Shown here: positions 29,989 to 41,190 of the stretch, one piece after another | Numbering within the stretch: position 1 is the stretch's first letter | Layout: each line of letters starts with the position of its first letter | Notes under the pieces: model-generated | Told to the model about the DNA's origin: nothing | Seen by the model: only the letters and a program-made list of their open reading frames with translations | The model's database searches: none | NCBI RefSeq assembly: GCF_024346135.1 | Contig: NZ_JAGQCJ010000001.1 | Span: 248,001-312,000, forward strand | DNA from: Cyanobium sp. CH-040 | Lineage (GTDB): Bacteria; Cyanobacteriota; Cyanobacteriia; PCC-6307; Cyanobiaceae | Length of the DNA stretch: 64,000 nucleotides | Reading direction: 5' to 3' | Position numbers and translations under genes: made by a program

Positions 29989-31470
29989 TCATGGGCAGGC
30001 GGCCGGGCTCGGGGCTCCGGCCGTCAGCCGGGCCGTGGCCGCCTGCCGGGCGGCGGCCGCCAGACGGCGGGGTAGCTGCGGGCAGCCGGCCCAGTGCAGA
30101 TGCAGCCAGGTGGCATGCAGGTGGGTGGTGCGCCACCCCTCTGCCCGGGGCGCGCTCCCCCAGCCCTCCAGCTGCCACAGCGCCTGTCCGTCAGCCGGCG
30201 GCGGCGCTGCCGCCTCCAGCTGCCAGCGGTGGAATTCGTGGCCCTGCAGGCGCTCGCCGCGGCGCACCAGCAGGCCGTCGCCCAGGGCCGTGGCCTGCCG
30301 GTAGCCGAGGCTGAGCTCGCCGCGCCGGGCCCGGAAGGGCAGCAGGCCGGCCATGGGATGGGCCACACCCTGCCCATCGCAGAGCTCCTGGCCGAGCAGA
30401 AGCAGGCCCCCGCACTCGGCCACGATCGGCAGCCGGGCGCAGAAGGCTTGCCGCAGGTCCGCCAGGCTGCGGCGGGCCGCCGCCAGCCGTTCGGCATGCA
30501 GTTCCGGGTAGCCGCCCGGCAGCAGCACGGCGGCGCAGCCGGCTGGCAGCGGTTCATCGGCCAGGGGGCTCCAGGCACACAGGTCAAGCCCCAGGGCCGC
30601 CAGCAGTTCGCCGGCCTCCGGGTAGCGGAAGTGGAAGGCGGCGTCGCTGGCCACCGCCACCCTGACGTCAGCTTTTGTGGTGCGGCTGCCGCTGCCCCCG
30701 ACCGCATCCGCATCGCCGCCGTCGGGGAGTCGCACCAGCGCCTGGATCGGATCCCCCTGGGCCGCGGGACCGCCACCGGGGGCGGCAGGCGGAGGCGGGG
30801 CCAGCAGGGGCCAGAGCCGCGCCAGGTCCAGGTGTCGCTCAGCCAGCGCTGCCCAGGTGGCGAGGCGGCTCTCCAGGTCGCCCACCTCGCCGGGGGGCAG
30901 CAGGCCCAGGTGGCGACTGGGCAGTTCCAGCGATGGGTGCCGCGGCAGGGTTCCCAGCACCGGTACGGCCACCGCCGCCAGTGCCTCGGTGAGCAGGGCC
31001 TGGTGCCGCCCGGAGCCCACACGGTTGAGCACCACCCCGGCAAGGTTCACCCGGGGCGGGCCATGGTCGCGGAAGCCCCGCACCAGGGCGGCGATCGATC
31101 CCGCCTGCCGGGAGGCCTCCACCACCAGCACCACCGGCAGCCCCAGCTGTGCCGCCACCACCGCCGAACTCCCCTCGCTGCCGGGTCCACGCCCGTCGAA
31201 CAGCCCCATCACACCCTCCACCAGGGCCAGGTCGGCGCGGCTGCCGTGCCAGTGGAAGCAGCGTTCCACCCACGCCTCGCCGCAGAGCAGCGGATCGAGG
31301 TTGCGGCAGGTCTGCCCGCTCACCCGGCTGAGCAGCTGGGGGTCGAGGTAGTCGGGACCCACCTTGAAGGGCTGCAGCCGCAGATTCCGGCGCCGGGCCA
31401 GGGCGGCCAGGCAGAGGCTGAGCAGGGTCTTGCCGCTGCCGCTCGCCGGCGCGGCGATCAGGCAGGCCAT
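29989..31470 (-). CDS. cobB: cobyrinic acid a,c-diamide synthase
   Basis: 493 aa. The N-terminal ATPase domain starts LIAAPASGSGKTLLSLCLAA, with KVGPDYLDPQLLS and VEGVMGLFDGR; the C-terminal glutaminase domain carries LPIVAECGGLLLLGQEL with the nucleophilic Cys. CobB/CbiA amidates the a and c side chains of the corrin ring using glutamine and ATP. It follows opcA by 12 bp and shares the direction of petH-zwf-opcA. Picocyanobacteria make pseudocobalamin, which would suit this gene. Confidence 0.94.
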   Translation of the reverse strand: MACLIAAPASGSGKTLLSLCLAALARRRNLRLQPFKVGPDYLDPQLLSRVSGQTCRNLDPLLCGEAWVERCFHWHGSRADLALVEGVMGLFDGRGPGSEGSSAVVAAQLGLPVVLVVEASRQAGSIAALVRGFRDHGPPRVNLAGVVLNRVGSGRHQALLTEALAAVAVPVLGTLPRHPSLELPSRHLGLLPPGEVGDLESRLATWAALAERHLDLARLWPLLAPPPPAAPGGGPAAQGDPIQALVRLPDGGDADAVGGSGSRTTKADVRVAVASDAAFHFRYPEAGELLAALGLDLCAWSPLADEPLPAGCAAVLLPGGYPELHAERLAAARRSLADLRQAFCARLPIVAECGGLLLLGQELCDGQGVAHPMAGLLPFRARRGELSLGYRQATALGDGLLVRRGERLQGHEFHRWQLEAAAPPPADGQALWQLEGWGSAPRAEGWRTTHLHATWLHLHWAGCPQLPRRLAAAARQAATARLTAGAPSPAACP

Positions 31471-31482
31471 GGTGGAGCCCCC

Positions 31483-32769
31483 TCAGCCGGGGAGCAGCCG
31501 GGCGGCGAGCGGCGCCGCCGCGGCGAGCAGGGGGTTGGTGGTGTCGTGCCCGCCGGCCAGCAGCCGGGCCAGTTCCATCTCCTCGCTCTCGTTGGGCAGG
31601 GGCACCACGTCCTCGGCCAGCTCCATGGAGGCCATCCCGCCGGATTCCAGCCGCATGCAGCCGCCGGATTCGGAGCAGAGAATCACGCACAGCGGCGGCC
31701 GGCCCTGGGGCGCACAGATCAGCCGCAGGCCCACCAGGGCCCCGGGGTGGATCTTGGGGCTGCCCACCGGCACCGGCATCAGGCGGAACTGCACGGCGGC
31801 ACCATCGGTGCGTTCGAACGCGGCGCCGATGCCCTCGCCGTCCAGCGGGTAGGAATCCGTGAGATGCCAGCCCAGGCGGTCGGCGATCCAGGCCGCCAGC
31901 AGCAGGCCCTTGAGGGGATGGTCGCCCTCCACGTCGATGTCCAGCTGCACCACGTGCTCCAGGGCGTTGCGGCGTGAGGGCGGGTCGAACACCATCGCCA
32001 GCGACTCGCGCCAGCTGCGCAGCCGCAGCCAGTTGAGGTCGTTCACCGCCTGACCGGCCTCGATGCGCTTCACCAGCAGGTCGATGCAGCGGCGGGGCTG
32101 GCCGAGGGAGCTGTCCACCACGAGGCGGCGCGGCGGTGGTGCCAGGGCCTCCAGCAGTTCGGGTGCCTCGTCGAGGCTGCTGTTCCACCACACCCAGCAG
32201 GGCAGCTCATGGGTGACCAGCGAATGGATCAGCTCCAGGGACTGCTGCAGCGAGCCCCGGCCACCCCGAAGCACCACCACGTCACCGCAGGCGGTGCCGG
32301 CACCCCCCTCCTCCGGCAGCGGACAGTAGGCGGCCACGAAGGTTTCCAGCGGCTGGCCCTCGTCGAGGGTGGGCGCCAGGGTGATCAGCCGCCGGGGCTT
32401 GTGGGCGCTGATGGCGCTGTCGACGAACTGGCCGCGCAGATCCTGCACCTGGTGGTGGCCAGGCTGCTGCCCCAGCTCCCAGGCCAGGCGCTGATCCATC
32501 ACCGCCGTGCTCAGGGGCAGGTCGATCTCCTGCACCGCCCGCTTGGCGGCCTCGATCAGCTCCGGCTCCAGCAGGCCGGTGAGCGGTCCGTCGGCGCGGC
32601 CGGTGCGGATCAGGTGCTGCTGCAGCCACGAGCCCTCGTACACCACCAGGGTGAAGGTGGTGGCGCCGTCGGACTCCTGCAGCCCCTCGCCCCAGAGGGT
32701 CTGGAGGTAGTTGGGAACCTCCGTGGGAGGCAGCGCCGTGGGGGCCTGGAGCGTGAGTTGGGGTGCCAT
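31483..32769 (-). CDS. opcA: OpcA, allosteric activator of glucose-6-phosphate dehydrogenase
   Basis: 428 aa from the ATG at 32769, chosen over one 13 codons upstream inside the zwf end. Recognisable blocks are TFTLVVYEGSWLQQHLIRTG, VVVLRGGRGSLQQSLELIHS and FDPPSRRNALEHVVQLDIDV, typical of cyanobacterial OpcA. The protein helps G6PDH assemble and responds to redox state, activating the oxidative pentose phosphate pathway in the dark. Position directly after zwf (23 bp) supports the call. Confidence 0.9.
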   Translation of the reverse strand: MAPQLTLQAPTALPPTEVPNYLQTLWGEGLQESDGATTFTLVVYEGSWLQQHLIRTGRADGPLTGLLEPELIEAAKRAVQEIDLPLSTAVMDQRLAWELGQQPGHHQVQDLRGQFVDSAISAHKPRRLITLAPTLDEGQPLETFVAAYCPLPEEGGAGTACGDVVVLRGGRGSLQQSLELIHSLVTHELPCWVWWNSSLDEAPELLEALAPPPRRLVVDSSLGQPRRCIDLLVKRIEAGQAVNDLNWLRLRSWRESLAMVFDPPSRRNALEHVVQLDIDVEGDHPLKGLLLAAWIADRLGWHLTDSYPLDGEGIGAAFERTDGAAVQFRLMPVPVGSPKIHPGALVGLRLICAPQGRPPLCVILCSESGGCMRLESGGMASMELAEDVVPLPNESEEMELARLLAGGHDTTNPLLAAAAPLAARLLPG

Positions 32770-32792
32770 GCGGGAGAGGGAAGGGGCTGGGC

Positions 32793-34316
32793 TCAGGGAC
32801 GACGCCACACCAGCCCGTCCTCGGCCAGCAGGCTGTCGGCGGCGGCGGGTCCCCAGGTGCGAGCCTCGTAGGGGTGCACCGGCAGCTGCCAGGGGGAGTC
32901 CTCGATCAGCTCCAGCAGGGGGGTGTAGAGACGCCAGGCCGCCTCCACCTCGTCGCTGCGGGTGAACAGGGTGGGATCGCCGAGCATGGCGTCGGCCAGC
33001 AGGCGCACATAGCCCTCGTCGCTGGGTTCGCCGAAGCTCTCGTCGTAGCTGAAGGCCATGTCCACCGGGCGGCTGCGCATGCCCGAGCCCGGCGCCTTGA
33101 CCTCGAAGCGGATGTTCGCTCCCTCATCCGGCTGGATCCGGAGGATGAGCTGGTTCGGGGTGGGGGCGCCACCTGCCGCGTCGAAGAGGTGCACCGGCGC
33201 CTCCCGGAAGGTGAGCACCACCTCGCTGAGCCGCTTGGGCAGCCGTTTGCCGGTGCGCACGTAGAAGGGAACGCCCTGCCAACGCCAGTTGTCGATGAAC
33301 AGCTTCATCGCCACATAGGTTTCGGTGGTGCTGTTGGCGTTCACCCCGGGCTCCTGGCGGTAGCCGGGAATCGGGCTGCGGCTGGTGCCCCCGGCCCCGT
33401 ACTGACCGCGCACGCAGCATTTCCAGGGTTCGCTCTGGTTGGCCAGCCGGGCGGCCTGCAGCACCTTGGCCTTCTCGTTGCGGATCGCCTCGGCGTCGAA
33501 GCGGCCCGGCGGCTCCATGGCCGTGAGCGCCAGGATCTGGGTGAGGTGGTTCTGCACCATGTCGCGCAGGGCGCCACTGGTTTCGTAGTAGCCAGCCCGT
33601 TCCTCCACCCCCACGGTTTCGGCTGCCGTGATCTGCACGTTGGCGATGAAGTTGCGGTTCCAGACCGGCTCGAAGATGGTGTTGGCGAAGCGCAGCACCA
33701 GGATGTTCTGGACCGTTTCCTTGCCCAGGTAGTGGTCGATCCGGAAGATCTGCTTCTCCTTGGCGCTGGCCTGCACCACCTTGTTGAGCGCCTGGGCGCT
33801 GGGGTAGTCGGTGCCGAAGGGCTTCTCGATCACCACCCGGCTGCGGTCCGCGTCGGCCAGCAGCCCGGCGGCGGCCAGGGCGCGGGTGCCGCTGCCGTAG
33901 AAGGCCGGCGACACCGAGAGATAGAAGGTGCGGTTGCCGCGGGTGGCGCGCTGGCGGTCGATCTGCTCCAGCCGGTGGCCCAGGGCCTCGATCGAGGCCG
34001 GGTTGGAGAGGTCGGCCGGTTCGTAGAACAGGCCGGCGGCAAAGGACTGCCAGGTGTGGCCGTGGCCTTCGATCGTGTCGCCGAGGGCCTCGGCCATGCG
34101 CGTGCGGAACTCCTCATCGCTCCAGGGGCGCCTGGCACAGCCCAGCACCGCGAATTCGCTGGGCAGGCGGCGCTGGCGGAAGAGCTCGAACAGGGCCGGG
34201 ATCAGCTTGCGGTGGGTGAGGTCCCCGCTGGCCCCGAAGATCACGATGCACTGGGAGGGAATGATCCGCTCCTGCCGCAGGCCGACCCGCAGAGGGTTGG
34301 TGAGCACAGCGGTCAT
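32793..34316 (-). CDS. zwf: glucose-6-phosphate 1-dehydrogenase
   Basis: 507 aa. The NADP-binding loop IVIFGASGDLTHRKLIPALF and the substrate/catalytic motif RIDHYLGKETVQNILVLRFA are diagnostic. It oxidises glucose 6-phosphate, the entry to the oxidative pentose phosphate pathway that supplies NADPH at night. The ATG is at 34316. It sits between petH upstream, which also handles NADPH, and its own activator opcA downstream. A 9-bp GC hairpin at 34363-34386 in the petH-zwf spacer may mark a partial transcription stop. Confidence 0.97.
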   Translation of the reverse strand: MTAVLTNPLRVGLRQERIIPSQCIVIFGASGDLTHRKLIPALFELFRQRRLPSEFAVLGCARRPWSDEEFRTRMAEALGDTIEGHGHTWQSFAAGLFYEPADLSNPASIEALGHRLEQIDRQRATRGNRTFYLSVSPAFYGSGTRALAAAGLLADADRSRVVIEKPFGTDYPSAQALNKVVQASAKEKQIFRIDHYLGKETVQNILVLRFANTIFEPVWNRNFIANVQITAAETVGVEERAGYYETSGALRDMVQNHLTQILALTAMEPPGRFDAEAIRNEKAKVLQAARLANQSEPWKCCVRGQYGAGGTSRSPIPGYRQEPGVNANSTTETYVAMKLFIDNWRWQGVPFYVRTGKRLPKRLSEVVLTFREAPVHLFDAAGGAPTPNQLILRIQPDEGANIRFEVKAPGSGMRSRPVDMAFSYDESFGEPSDEGYVRLLADAMLGDPTLFTRSDEVEAAWRLYTPLLELIEDSPWQLPVHPYEARTWGPAAADSLLAEDGLVWRRP

Positions 34317-34444
34317 GAACGCTTCTCCCCGGACCTTGATCGATCAGTCCCAGGCTGCCTGGCAGCGCCGCGGCGGGGCGGCGCTGGCTCGGGGCTGTGA
34401 GGACACGAGCACCGAGGGACCGATCCGTCTGCCGATCCGACTGA

Positions 34445-36372
<1,928 letters not shown>

Positions 36373-36499
36373 AGACCAGCATCCCTGAAGATCATCGCGA
36401 CGGCTCCAGCAAGGAACCGCCAGCACGATCGCCCTGCAGAGACTCTTGAGGCCGTGCGTCTTTGCGCCTGGCGTGCCGGAGGCACGTGTGGCGCTTGGA

Positions 36500-36572
36500 T
36501 ACCCCCAAGGGGATTCGAACCCCTGTCGCCTCCGTGAAAGGGAGGTGTCCTAGGCCTCTAGACGATGGGGGC
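36500..36572 (-). tRNA. tRNA-Glu (anticodon UUC)
   Basis: 73 bases on the minus strand, from GCCCCCATCGTCTAGAGGCC to the 3' TGGGGGTA. The anticodon arm is CCTCC-CTTTCAC-GGAGG with TTC in the loop and the T arm contains GGTTCGAATCC. The acceptor stem pairs fully apart from a G-T first pair; A73 is the discriminator and no CCA is encoded. Besides translation, Glu-tRNA feeds the C5 pathway to chlorophyll, haem and bilins in cyanobacteria. A CGTGCC/GGCACG hairpin lies about 14 bases past its 3' end (36472-36486). Confidence 0.97.
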
Positions 36573-36676
36573 GAGGCCACGGCTCAGGGTCCCTCGGGCG
36601 GCTCTCGGTCTGAGGCCTGATGGGGGACTGGCGGCACCGGATCAGGGATCTGGGCCGTTGCGCCGATGTGTGGAAG

Positions 36677-37858
36677 CTACGGGTCGGGGTGTCCCTTCGT
36701 CAAGGCAGCGGGTCCCTGGCCGCTCCACACCGGCACGGTCACGTGAAAGCAGGCCCCTTCGCCGGGTTCCGAGACCACCCAGATCCGCCCCCCGTGCACC
36801 TCGGCGATCCGCCGGCAGACGGACAGCCCCACCCCGTAGCCGGAGGTGGTGCCGGAGGTCTGGGGCAGGCGGACGCGGTCCTGAAAGATCCGCTGCTGCT
36901 CGGGGAGCGGAATCCCCGGACCGCTGTCGCACACGCTCACCTGCACCCACTGGCTGGTGCGGTGCAGCAGGGCGAGGCTCACCCGGCCGCCGTCGGGGGT
37001 GTACTTGAAGGCGTTCTCAAGCAGGTTGAGCAGCACCTGGCGCATGCGCCGCCCGTCGGCGAAGACATCGGGCAGGTCGGCGGGGATGTCGGTGACCAGC
37101 CGCAGATCCCGCCCCACCCAGAGCTTCTCGAGTTCCAGGATCGTCTCGGCCGCCACGGGCCCCAGGCTGAGGCGCTGAGGGTTGAACAGCGCCTCCCAGC
37201 GCGTGGTGCCCACCTCCAGCAGGTCCTGGGAGAGGGCCTCGATGTCGTTCAGGCGGCGCCGCAGCACGTCCTTGAACCGATTCGCGTCGATCTGGCCGAG
37301 TTCATGGCTCTGCAGGGCCAGCTTGCTCGCCGTGAGCGGGGTGCGCAGCTCATGGGCCACCATCCGCAGCAGGCGCTCCTGCACCCCCAGGCGCTCGATC
37401 AGCGTCTCGTTCTCCTGGCGCAGCACCAGCAGCTGATCCTCCAGCTGCAGCTCGCGGCGGCTGCGGCTGCCATCGATCTCGGAGGGCTGCAGGCTCATGC
37501 CCAGGCCGCTCACCATCTGCTCCTGCTGCCAGCGCGGCAGCCAGCTGCGCAGTTGCTGGGTGATCGTGCTGCCCGCGAAGATCTGCCGCGGGCCCGGGGC
37601 CAGTTTCACCAGGGCAGGGGTGGCCACGAGCCGGTGCAGCTCCAGCAGCTCCGGCTGGCGGCAGGGATCGGCCATCGTGAGATTCACGGCAAAGCCGAGT
37701 TCGTCGCTCTTCAGCAGCTGCAGCAGATTGCGCAGATCCGGGCTGGCCAGGTGCCGGCTGGAGGCCACCAGCAGCAGCTGCAGGGTCTGGCGCGGCTCGC
37801 CGTCCTGAGCACCGTCCTCAGGACCGGAGGGGGCGTTGCCGGCGGCGGTGCGCTTCAC
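36677..37858 (-). CDS. sasA: circadian clock-coupled histidine kinase SasA
   Basis: 393 aa from the GTG at 37858. Residues about 23-100 form the KaiB-like thioredoxin-fold sensor ([20 protein letters not shown]) that binds KaiC. The dimerisation domain holds the phospho-acceptor His169 in [15 protein letters not shown]. The ATPase domain has [21 protein letters not shown] and [11 protein letters not shown]. SasA relays clock phase to the RpaA regulator. The kai genes are not in the window. A TAGGGT box at 37866-37871 would start transcription almost at the GTG, suggesting a leaderless message. Confidence 0.93.
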   Translation of the reverse strand: MKRTAAGNAPSGPEDGAQDGEPRQTLQLLLVASSRHLASPDLRNLLQLLKSDELGFAVNLTMADPCRQPELLELHRLVATPALVKLAPGPRQIFAGSTITQQLRSWLPRWQQEQMVSGLGMSLQPSEIDGSRSRRELQLEDQLLVLRQENETLIERLGVQERLLRMVAHELRTPLTASKLALQSHELGQIDANRFKDVLRRRLNDIEALSQDLLEVGTTRWEALFNPQRLSLGPVAAETILELEKLWVGRDLRLVTDIPADLPDVFADGRRMRQVLLNLLENAFKYTPDGGRVSLALLHRTSQWVQVSVCDSGPGIPLPEQQRIFQDRVRLPQTSGTTSGYGVGLSVCRRIAEVHGGRIWVVSEPGEGACFHVTVPVWSGQGPAALTKGHPDP

Positions 37859-37865
37859 GCGGATC

Positions 37866-37871
37866 ACCCTA
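37866..37871 (-). promoter_or_regulatory. sasA -10 box (TAGGGT)
   Basis: TAGGGT on the minus strand ends seven bases before the GTG at 37858. With usual spacing the transcript would begin at or next to that GTG. The other candidate GTG (37867) overlaps the box. Confidence 0.42.
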
Positions 37872-37915
37872 TGGGCGCCGGGCCCGCAGCGGCAGCCCAC
37901 GCTCCATGCAGCAGC

Positions 37916-38440
37916 ATGGAGCCAGCCTTCCTTCGGAGCCCCACCGTGTCCCTTCCGGGTCTGCCGTTCAGGGCCGTGGCGTTGCGCCTGCCGCTCCTGG
38001 GGGGGCTGCTGGCCGCTGCGGTGGCGGTGCCGGGCGGAGCGGCCCTTGCGGCACCGGCCACCCAGGCCGAGATGGAGGTGTACACCAGCCTCGCCGCCCT
38101 GAACCTCTGCATCGCCCGCGCCGCCGGGGTGGAGTTCGAGCGGGCGGTGGGGATCGCTGCCGAGACCATCACCCGGTGGATTCAGGACACCCACCAAAGC
38201 GCCATCGCGCCGGTGTCCGCCACCCCCCTCGGCCTCGAGGACCTGCGCCGGGGGGCCGTCAACTCCGCCGTGATCGGGGCTGTCGAGATCTGTCCCGATC
38301 AGGTGCCGCCGGAGGTGCTCCGGGATGTGCGCCAGGCCATGCAGAAAAGCGCGCCCGCTACGCCCACCGGTCAACCGCCGGCCAGCACCCCCGCCCAACC
38401 GCCCGCCAGCACCCCCGCCGACCCGCCCGCCCGCCGATGA
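37916..38440 (+). CDS. exported small protein of unknown function
   Basis: 174 aa from the ATG at 37916; a GTG at 37946 would also serve. A signal peptide ([20 protein letters not shown], ending ALAAPA) leads to a compact helical domain with [20 protein letters not shown] and [20 protein letters not shown], including two Cys (in NLCIA and EICPD) that could form a disulfide. The tail is a Pro/Ser/Thr/Ala repeat (QPPASTPA twice). I do not recognise the family; similar proteins seem common in picocyanobacteria. It is coupled to pepN by ATGA and divergent from sasA. Confidence 0.62.
   Translation: MEPAFLRSPTVSLPGLPFRAVALRLPLLGGLLAAAVAVPGGAALAAPATQAEMEVYTSLAALNLCIARAAGVEFERAVGIAAETITRWIQDTHQSAIAPVSATPLGLEDLRRGAVNSAVIGAVEICPDQVPPEVLRDVRQAMQKSAPATPTGQPPASTPAQPPASTPADPPARR
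38372..38419. repeat. 24-bp tandem repeat encoding QPPASTPA
   Basis: CAACCGCCGGCCAGCACCCC and its continuation (38372-38395) is duplicated at 38396-38419 with one mismatch, in frame, in the C-terminal tail of the exported protein. Confidence 0.9.
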
Positions 38441-41190
38441 CCACGGTTCGCCTCGCTGACTATCGCCCCGCCGCCCAGCTGTTGGAGCGCACCGATCTCA
38501 CCGTGCGGCTGCAGGCGGACCACGCTGAGGTCGAGGCCAGGATCGCCTTCCGCCCCAATCCTCTGGGGGCGCCCGGACCGCTGGTGCTCCAGGGCGTGGA
38601 TCTGGAGCTGCTGGAACTGCGCCTCGATGGCCAGCCGCTGGCGGAGAGCGCCTACCGGCGCGGTGAGCGGGATCTGGTGATCCCGGAGCCGCCGGCACGG
38701 CCGTTCCTGCTCGAGAGCCGGGTGCGGATCCACCCCCACACCAACACTACCCTCGAAGGCCTGTACGTGAGCGGCGGGCTGTTCACCACCCAGTGCGAAG
38801 CCGAGGGCTTCCGCCGCATCACCTTCCACCCCGACCGGCCCGATCTGCTCAGCCGCTTCCGGGTGCGCATCGAGGCGGACCGGGAGGCCTGCCCGGTGCT
38901 GCTCTCCAACGGCAACTGCATCGAGACCGGAGAACTGGAGCGGCCCGCGGACGCGGGGCCTGGGGATGGGGCTGCTGCCGCGCTGCGCCACTACGCCGTC
39001 TGGGACGATCCCTTCCCCAAGCCCTCCTATCTCTTCGCCCTGGTGGCGGGTCGGCTGGAGGAGGTGAGAGACGGCTTCACCACCGCCAGCGGACGCCGGG
39101 TGACGCTGCGCATTCATGTGGAGCCCGGTGACGCTCCCTACACCGCCCATGCCATGGCCTCCCTGAAACGGTCGATGGCCTGGGATGAACAGCGCTATGG
39201 GCTGGAGTACGACCTTGACGAGTACAACATCGTCGCCGTGCGTCACTTCAACATGGGCGCGATGGAGAACAAGAGTCTCAACATCTTCAACTCCAAGCTG
39301 GTTCTCGCCGATGCGGAAACCGCCACGGATGCCGAACTGGAGCGCATCGAGAGTGTGATTGCCCATGAGTATTTCCACAACTGGACGGGCAATCGCATCA
39401 CCTGCCGTGACTGGTTCCAGCTCTCCCTCAAGGAGGGGCTCACCGTGTTCCGGGATCAGAGCTTCAGCGGCGATCTGCATGGCGCAGCGCTCAACCGGAT
39501 CGACAACGTGGCGCTCCTGCGCAACACCCAGTTCCGGGAGGATGCAGGCCCCACGGCCCATCCGGTGCAGCCCGACGCCTACCAGGCGATCGACAACTTC
39601 TACACCACCACCATCTACGAGAAGGGCTCGGAGCTGATCCGCATGCTCCACACCCTGCTCGGGGAGGTCACCTTCCAGCGCGGCATGGCGTTGTACGTGG
39701 CCCGTCACGACGGCTCCGCCGCCACCTGTGACGACTTCGTGCAGGCCATGCAGGACGCTGCCGAGGAGGCCTGGGCAGCCGGCGAACCCGGCGGTGACGG
39801 ACAGGAACTCCCACGCTTCGATTTCGCCCAGTTCCGCCGCTGGTATCACCAGGCCGGCACGCCCAGGCTGGAGGTGCGCCGCCTCTGGGATGGCGACAGC
39901 GGCCGCCTGGAGCTGCAGATCCGCCAGCACACCCCCCCCACCCCAGGTCAGAGCGAGAAGCGGCCCGTGGTGATCCCCCTGGCCCTGGGGCTTCTGGATC
40001 AGGCGGGCCGGCCCCTGCTCCTGCAGCTGGAGGACGAGACCGAGGCGCAGGCCAGGGGCGCCAGCCGCAGCGGCGAGGCCGGTCAGCTCACCCGGCTGCT
40101 GGTGGTGGACCGCCCTGAGCAGCACCTGCGGATGGTGAACCTGCCGCGGCAGCACCATCCACCCGCTCTCTCGGTGCTGCGCCAGTTCTCGGCGCCGGTG
40201 ACCCTCGAGCTGGGCAGGCCCACGTCCGAACTGGTGCACCTGCTGGCCAGTGACAGCGATGCCTTCGCCCGCTGGGACGCCGGCCAGCAGCTGCTGCGCG
40301 AGGCCCTGCTGCGCCGCGCCGGCGGCGAGGCCGATGCCCTGCTCGAGACCGAGCTGATCGACGCCTTCCGGCGCATCCTCGCTGACCCCGGCCTCTCGGA
40401 AGCCAGCCGGGCCGCGCTGATGGGGCTGCCCGGGCTGCCCGAACTGGAGGATGCCGCCACCGGCGCGGGCCTGGATCCCGATCCGCCGGCGCTGTACGCC
40501 GCGCGCATGGCCCTGCAGCAGCGCTTCGGCACGGCCCTGGCGGATCCCCTCGGTGAGGCCCTGGAGCGCTGCCGGCGGGAGTGGGACCTGGCCTGGCCCG
40601 AGGGCAATGGCGCCCGCAGTCTCACGGCGGCGATCTGGCTCTGGCGCGCGGCCGCCTGTGACGGCGCCGTGATCGCCGCCGCGCGCGCCGCGGTGGATGG
40701 CCCCTCGATGACCCTGGCCCGCGCCGGCCTGCAGGCCCTGCAGGGCTACGCGATCCCGCAGCGGCAGGAGGCGATGGAGGCCTTCTACGCCCGCTGGCAG
40801 CAGCGCCCGGTGATCCTCGATGCCTGGTTCGCGCTGGAGGCTTCGGCCCCGTTCGCCGACGGGCTGGAGCGCGTGGCCCGGCTGCTGGAGCATCCCCGCT
40901 ATGACCCCGCCGCGCCCAACTCGGTGCGGGCGGTGCTGGGTGGGCTGGCCGGCAACGCGCCGGTGTTCCACGCCGCCGACGGCAGCGGTTACCGCTTCCT
41001 GGCGGCGCAGATCGCGGCCCTGGACCGCCGCAACCCGATCACCGCCTCCCGCCTGGCCAAGGTGTTCAGCCGCTGGCAGAGCTATGGGCAGGCCCGTCAG
41101 GCCCGCCTGCGTGAGGCCCTCGAGCAGCTGGCCGCCGCCGAACTCTCCACCAACTGCCGGGAGGTGGTGGAGCAGTGCCTGGGCCGCTAG
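38437..41190 (+). CDS. pepN: aminopeptidase N, M1 family
   Basis: 917 aa from the ATG at 38437. The exopeptidase motif [11 protein letters not shown] and the zinc site [20 protein letters not shown] (HExxH with Glu 18 residues on, in KEGLT) are clear. The length and the long helical C-terminal domain (about 550-917) match the Gram-negative PepN type. It removes N-terminal residues from peptides in the cytoplasm. It is coupled to the small exported protein upstream, and its last four bases overlap the convergent GHL10-like gene. Confidence 0.96.
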   Translation: MTTVRLADYRPAAQLLERTDLTVRLQADHAEVEARIAFRPNPLGAPGPLVLQGVDLELLELRLDGQPLAESAYRRGERDLVIPEPPARPFLLESRVRIHPHTNTTLEGLYVSGGLFTTQCEAEGFRRITFHPDRPDLLSRFRVRIEADREACPVLLSNGNCIETGELERPADAGPGDGAAAALRHYAVWDDPFPKPSYLFALVAGRLEEVRDGFTTASGRRVTLRIHVEPGDAPYTAHAMASLKRSMAWDEQRYGLEYDLDEYNIVAVRHFNMGAMENKSLNIFNSKLVLADAETATDAELERIESVIAHEYFHNWTGNRITCRDWFQLSLKEGLTVFRDQSFSGDLHGAALNRIDNVALLRNTQFREDAGPTAHPVQPDAYQAIDNFYTTTIYEKGSELIRMLHTLLGEVTFQRGMALYVARHDGSAATCDDFVQAMQDAAEEAWAAGEPGGDGQELPRFDFAQFRRWYHQAGTPRLEVRRLWDGDSGRLELQIRQHTPPTPGQSEKRPVVIPLALGLLDQAGRPLLLQLEDETEAQARGASRSGEAGQLTRLLVVDRPEQHLRMVNLPRQHHPPALSVLRQFSAPVTLELGRPTSELVHLLASDSDAFARWDAGQQLLREALLRRAGGEADALLETELIDAFRRILADPGLSEASRAALMGLPGLPELEDAATGAGLDPDPPALYAARMALQQRFGTALADPLGEALERCRREWDLAWPEGNGARSLTAAIWLWRAAACDGAVIAAARAAVDGPSMTLARAGLQALQGYAIPQRQEAMEAFYARWQQRPVILDAWFALEASAPFADGLERVARLLEHPRYDPAAPNSVRAVLGGLAGNAPVFHAADGSGYRFLAAQIAALDRRNPITASRLAKVFSRWQSYGQARQARLREALEQLAAAELSTNCREVVEQCLGR

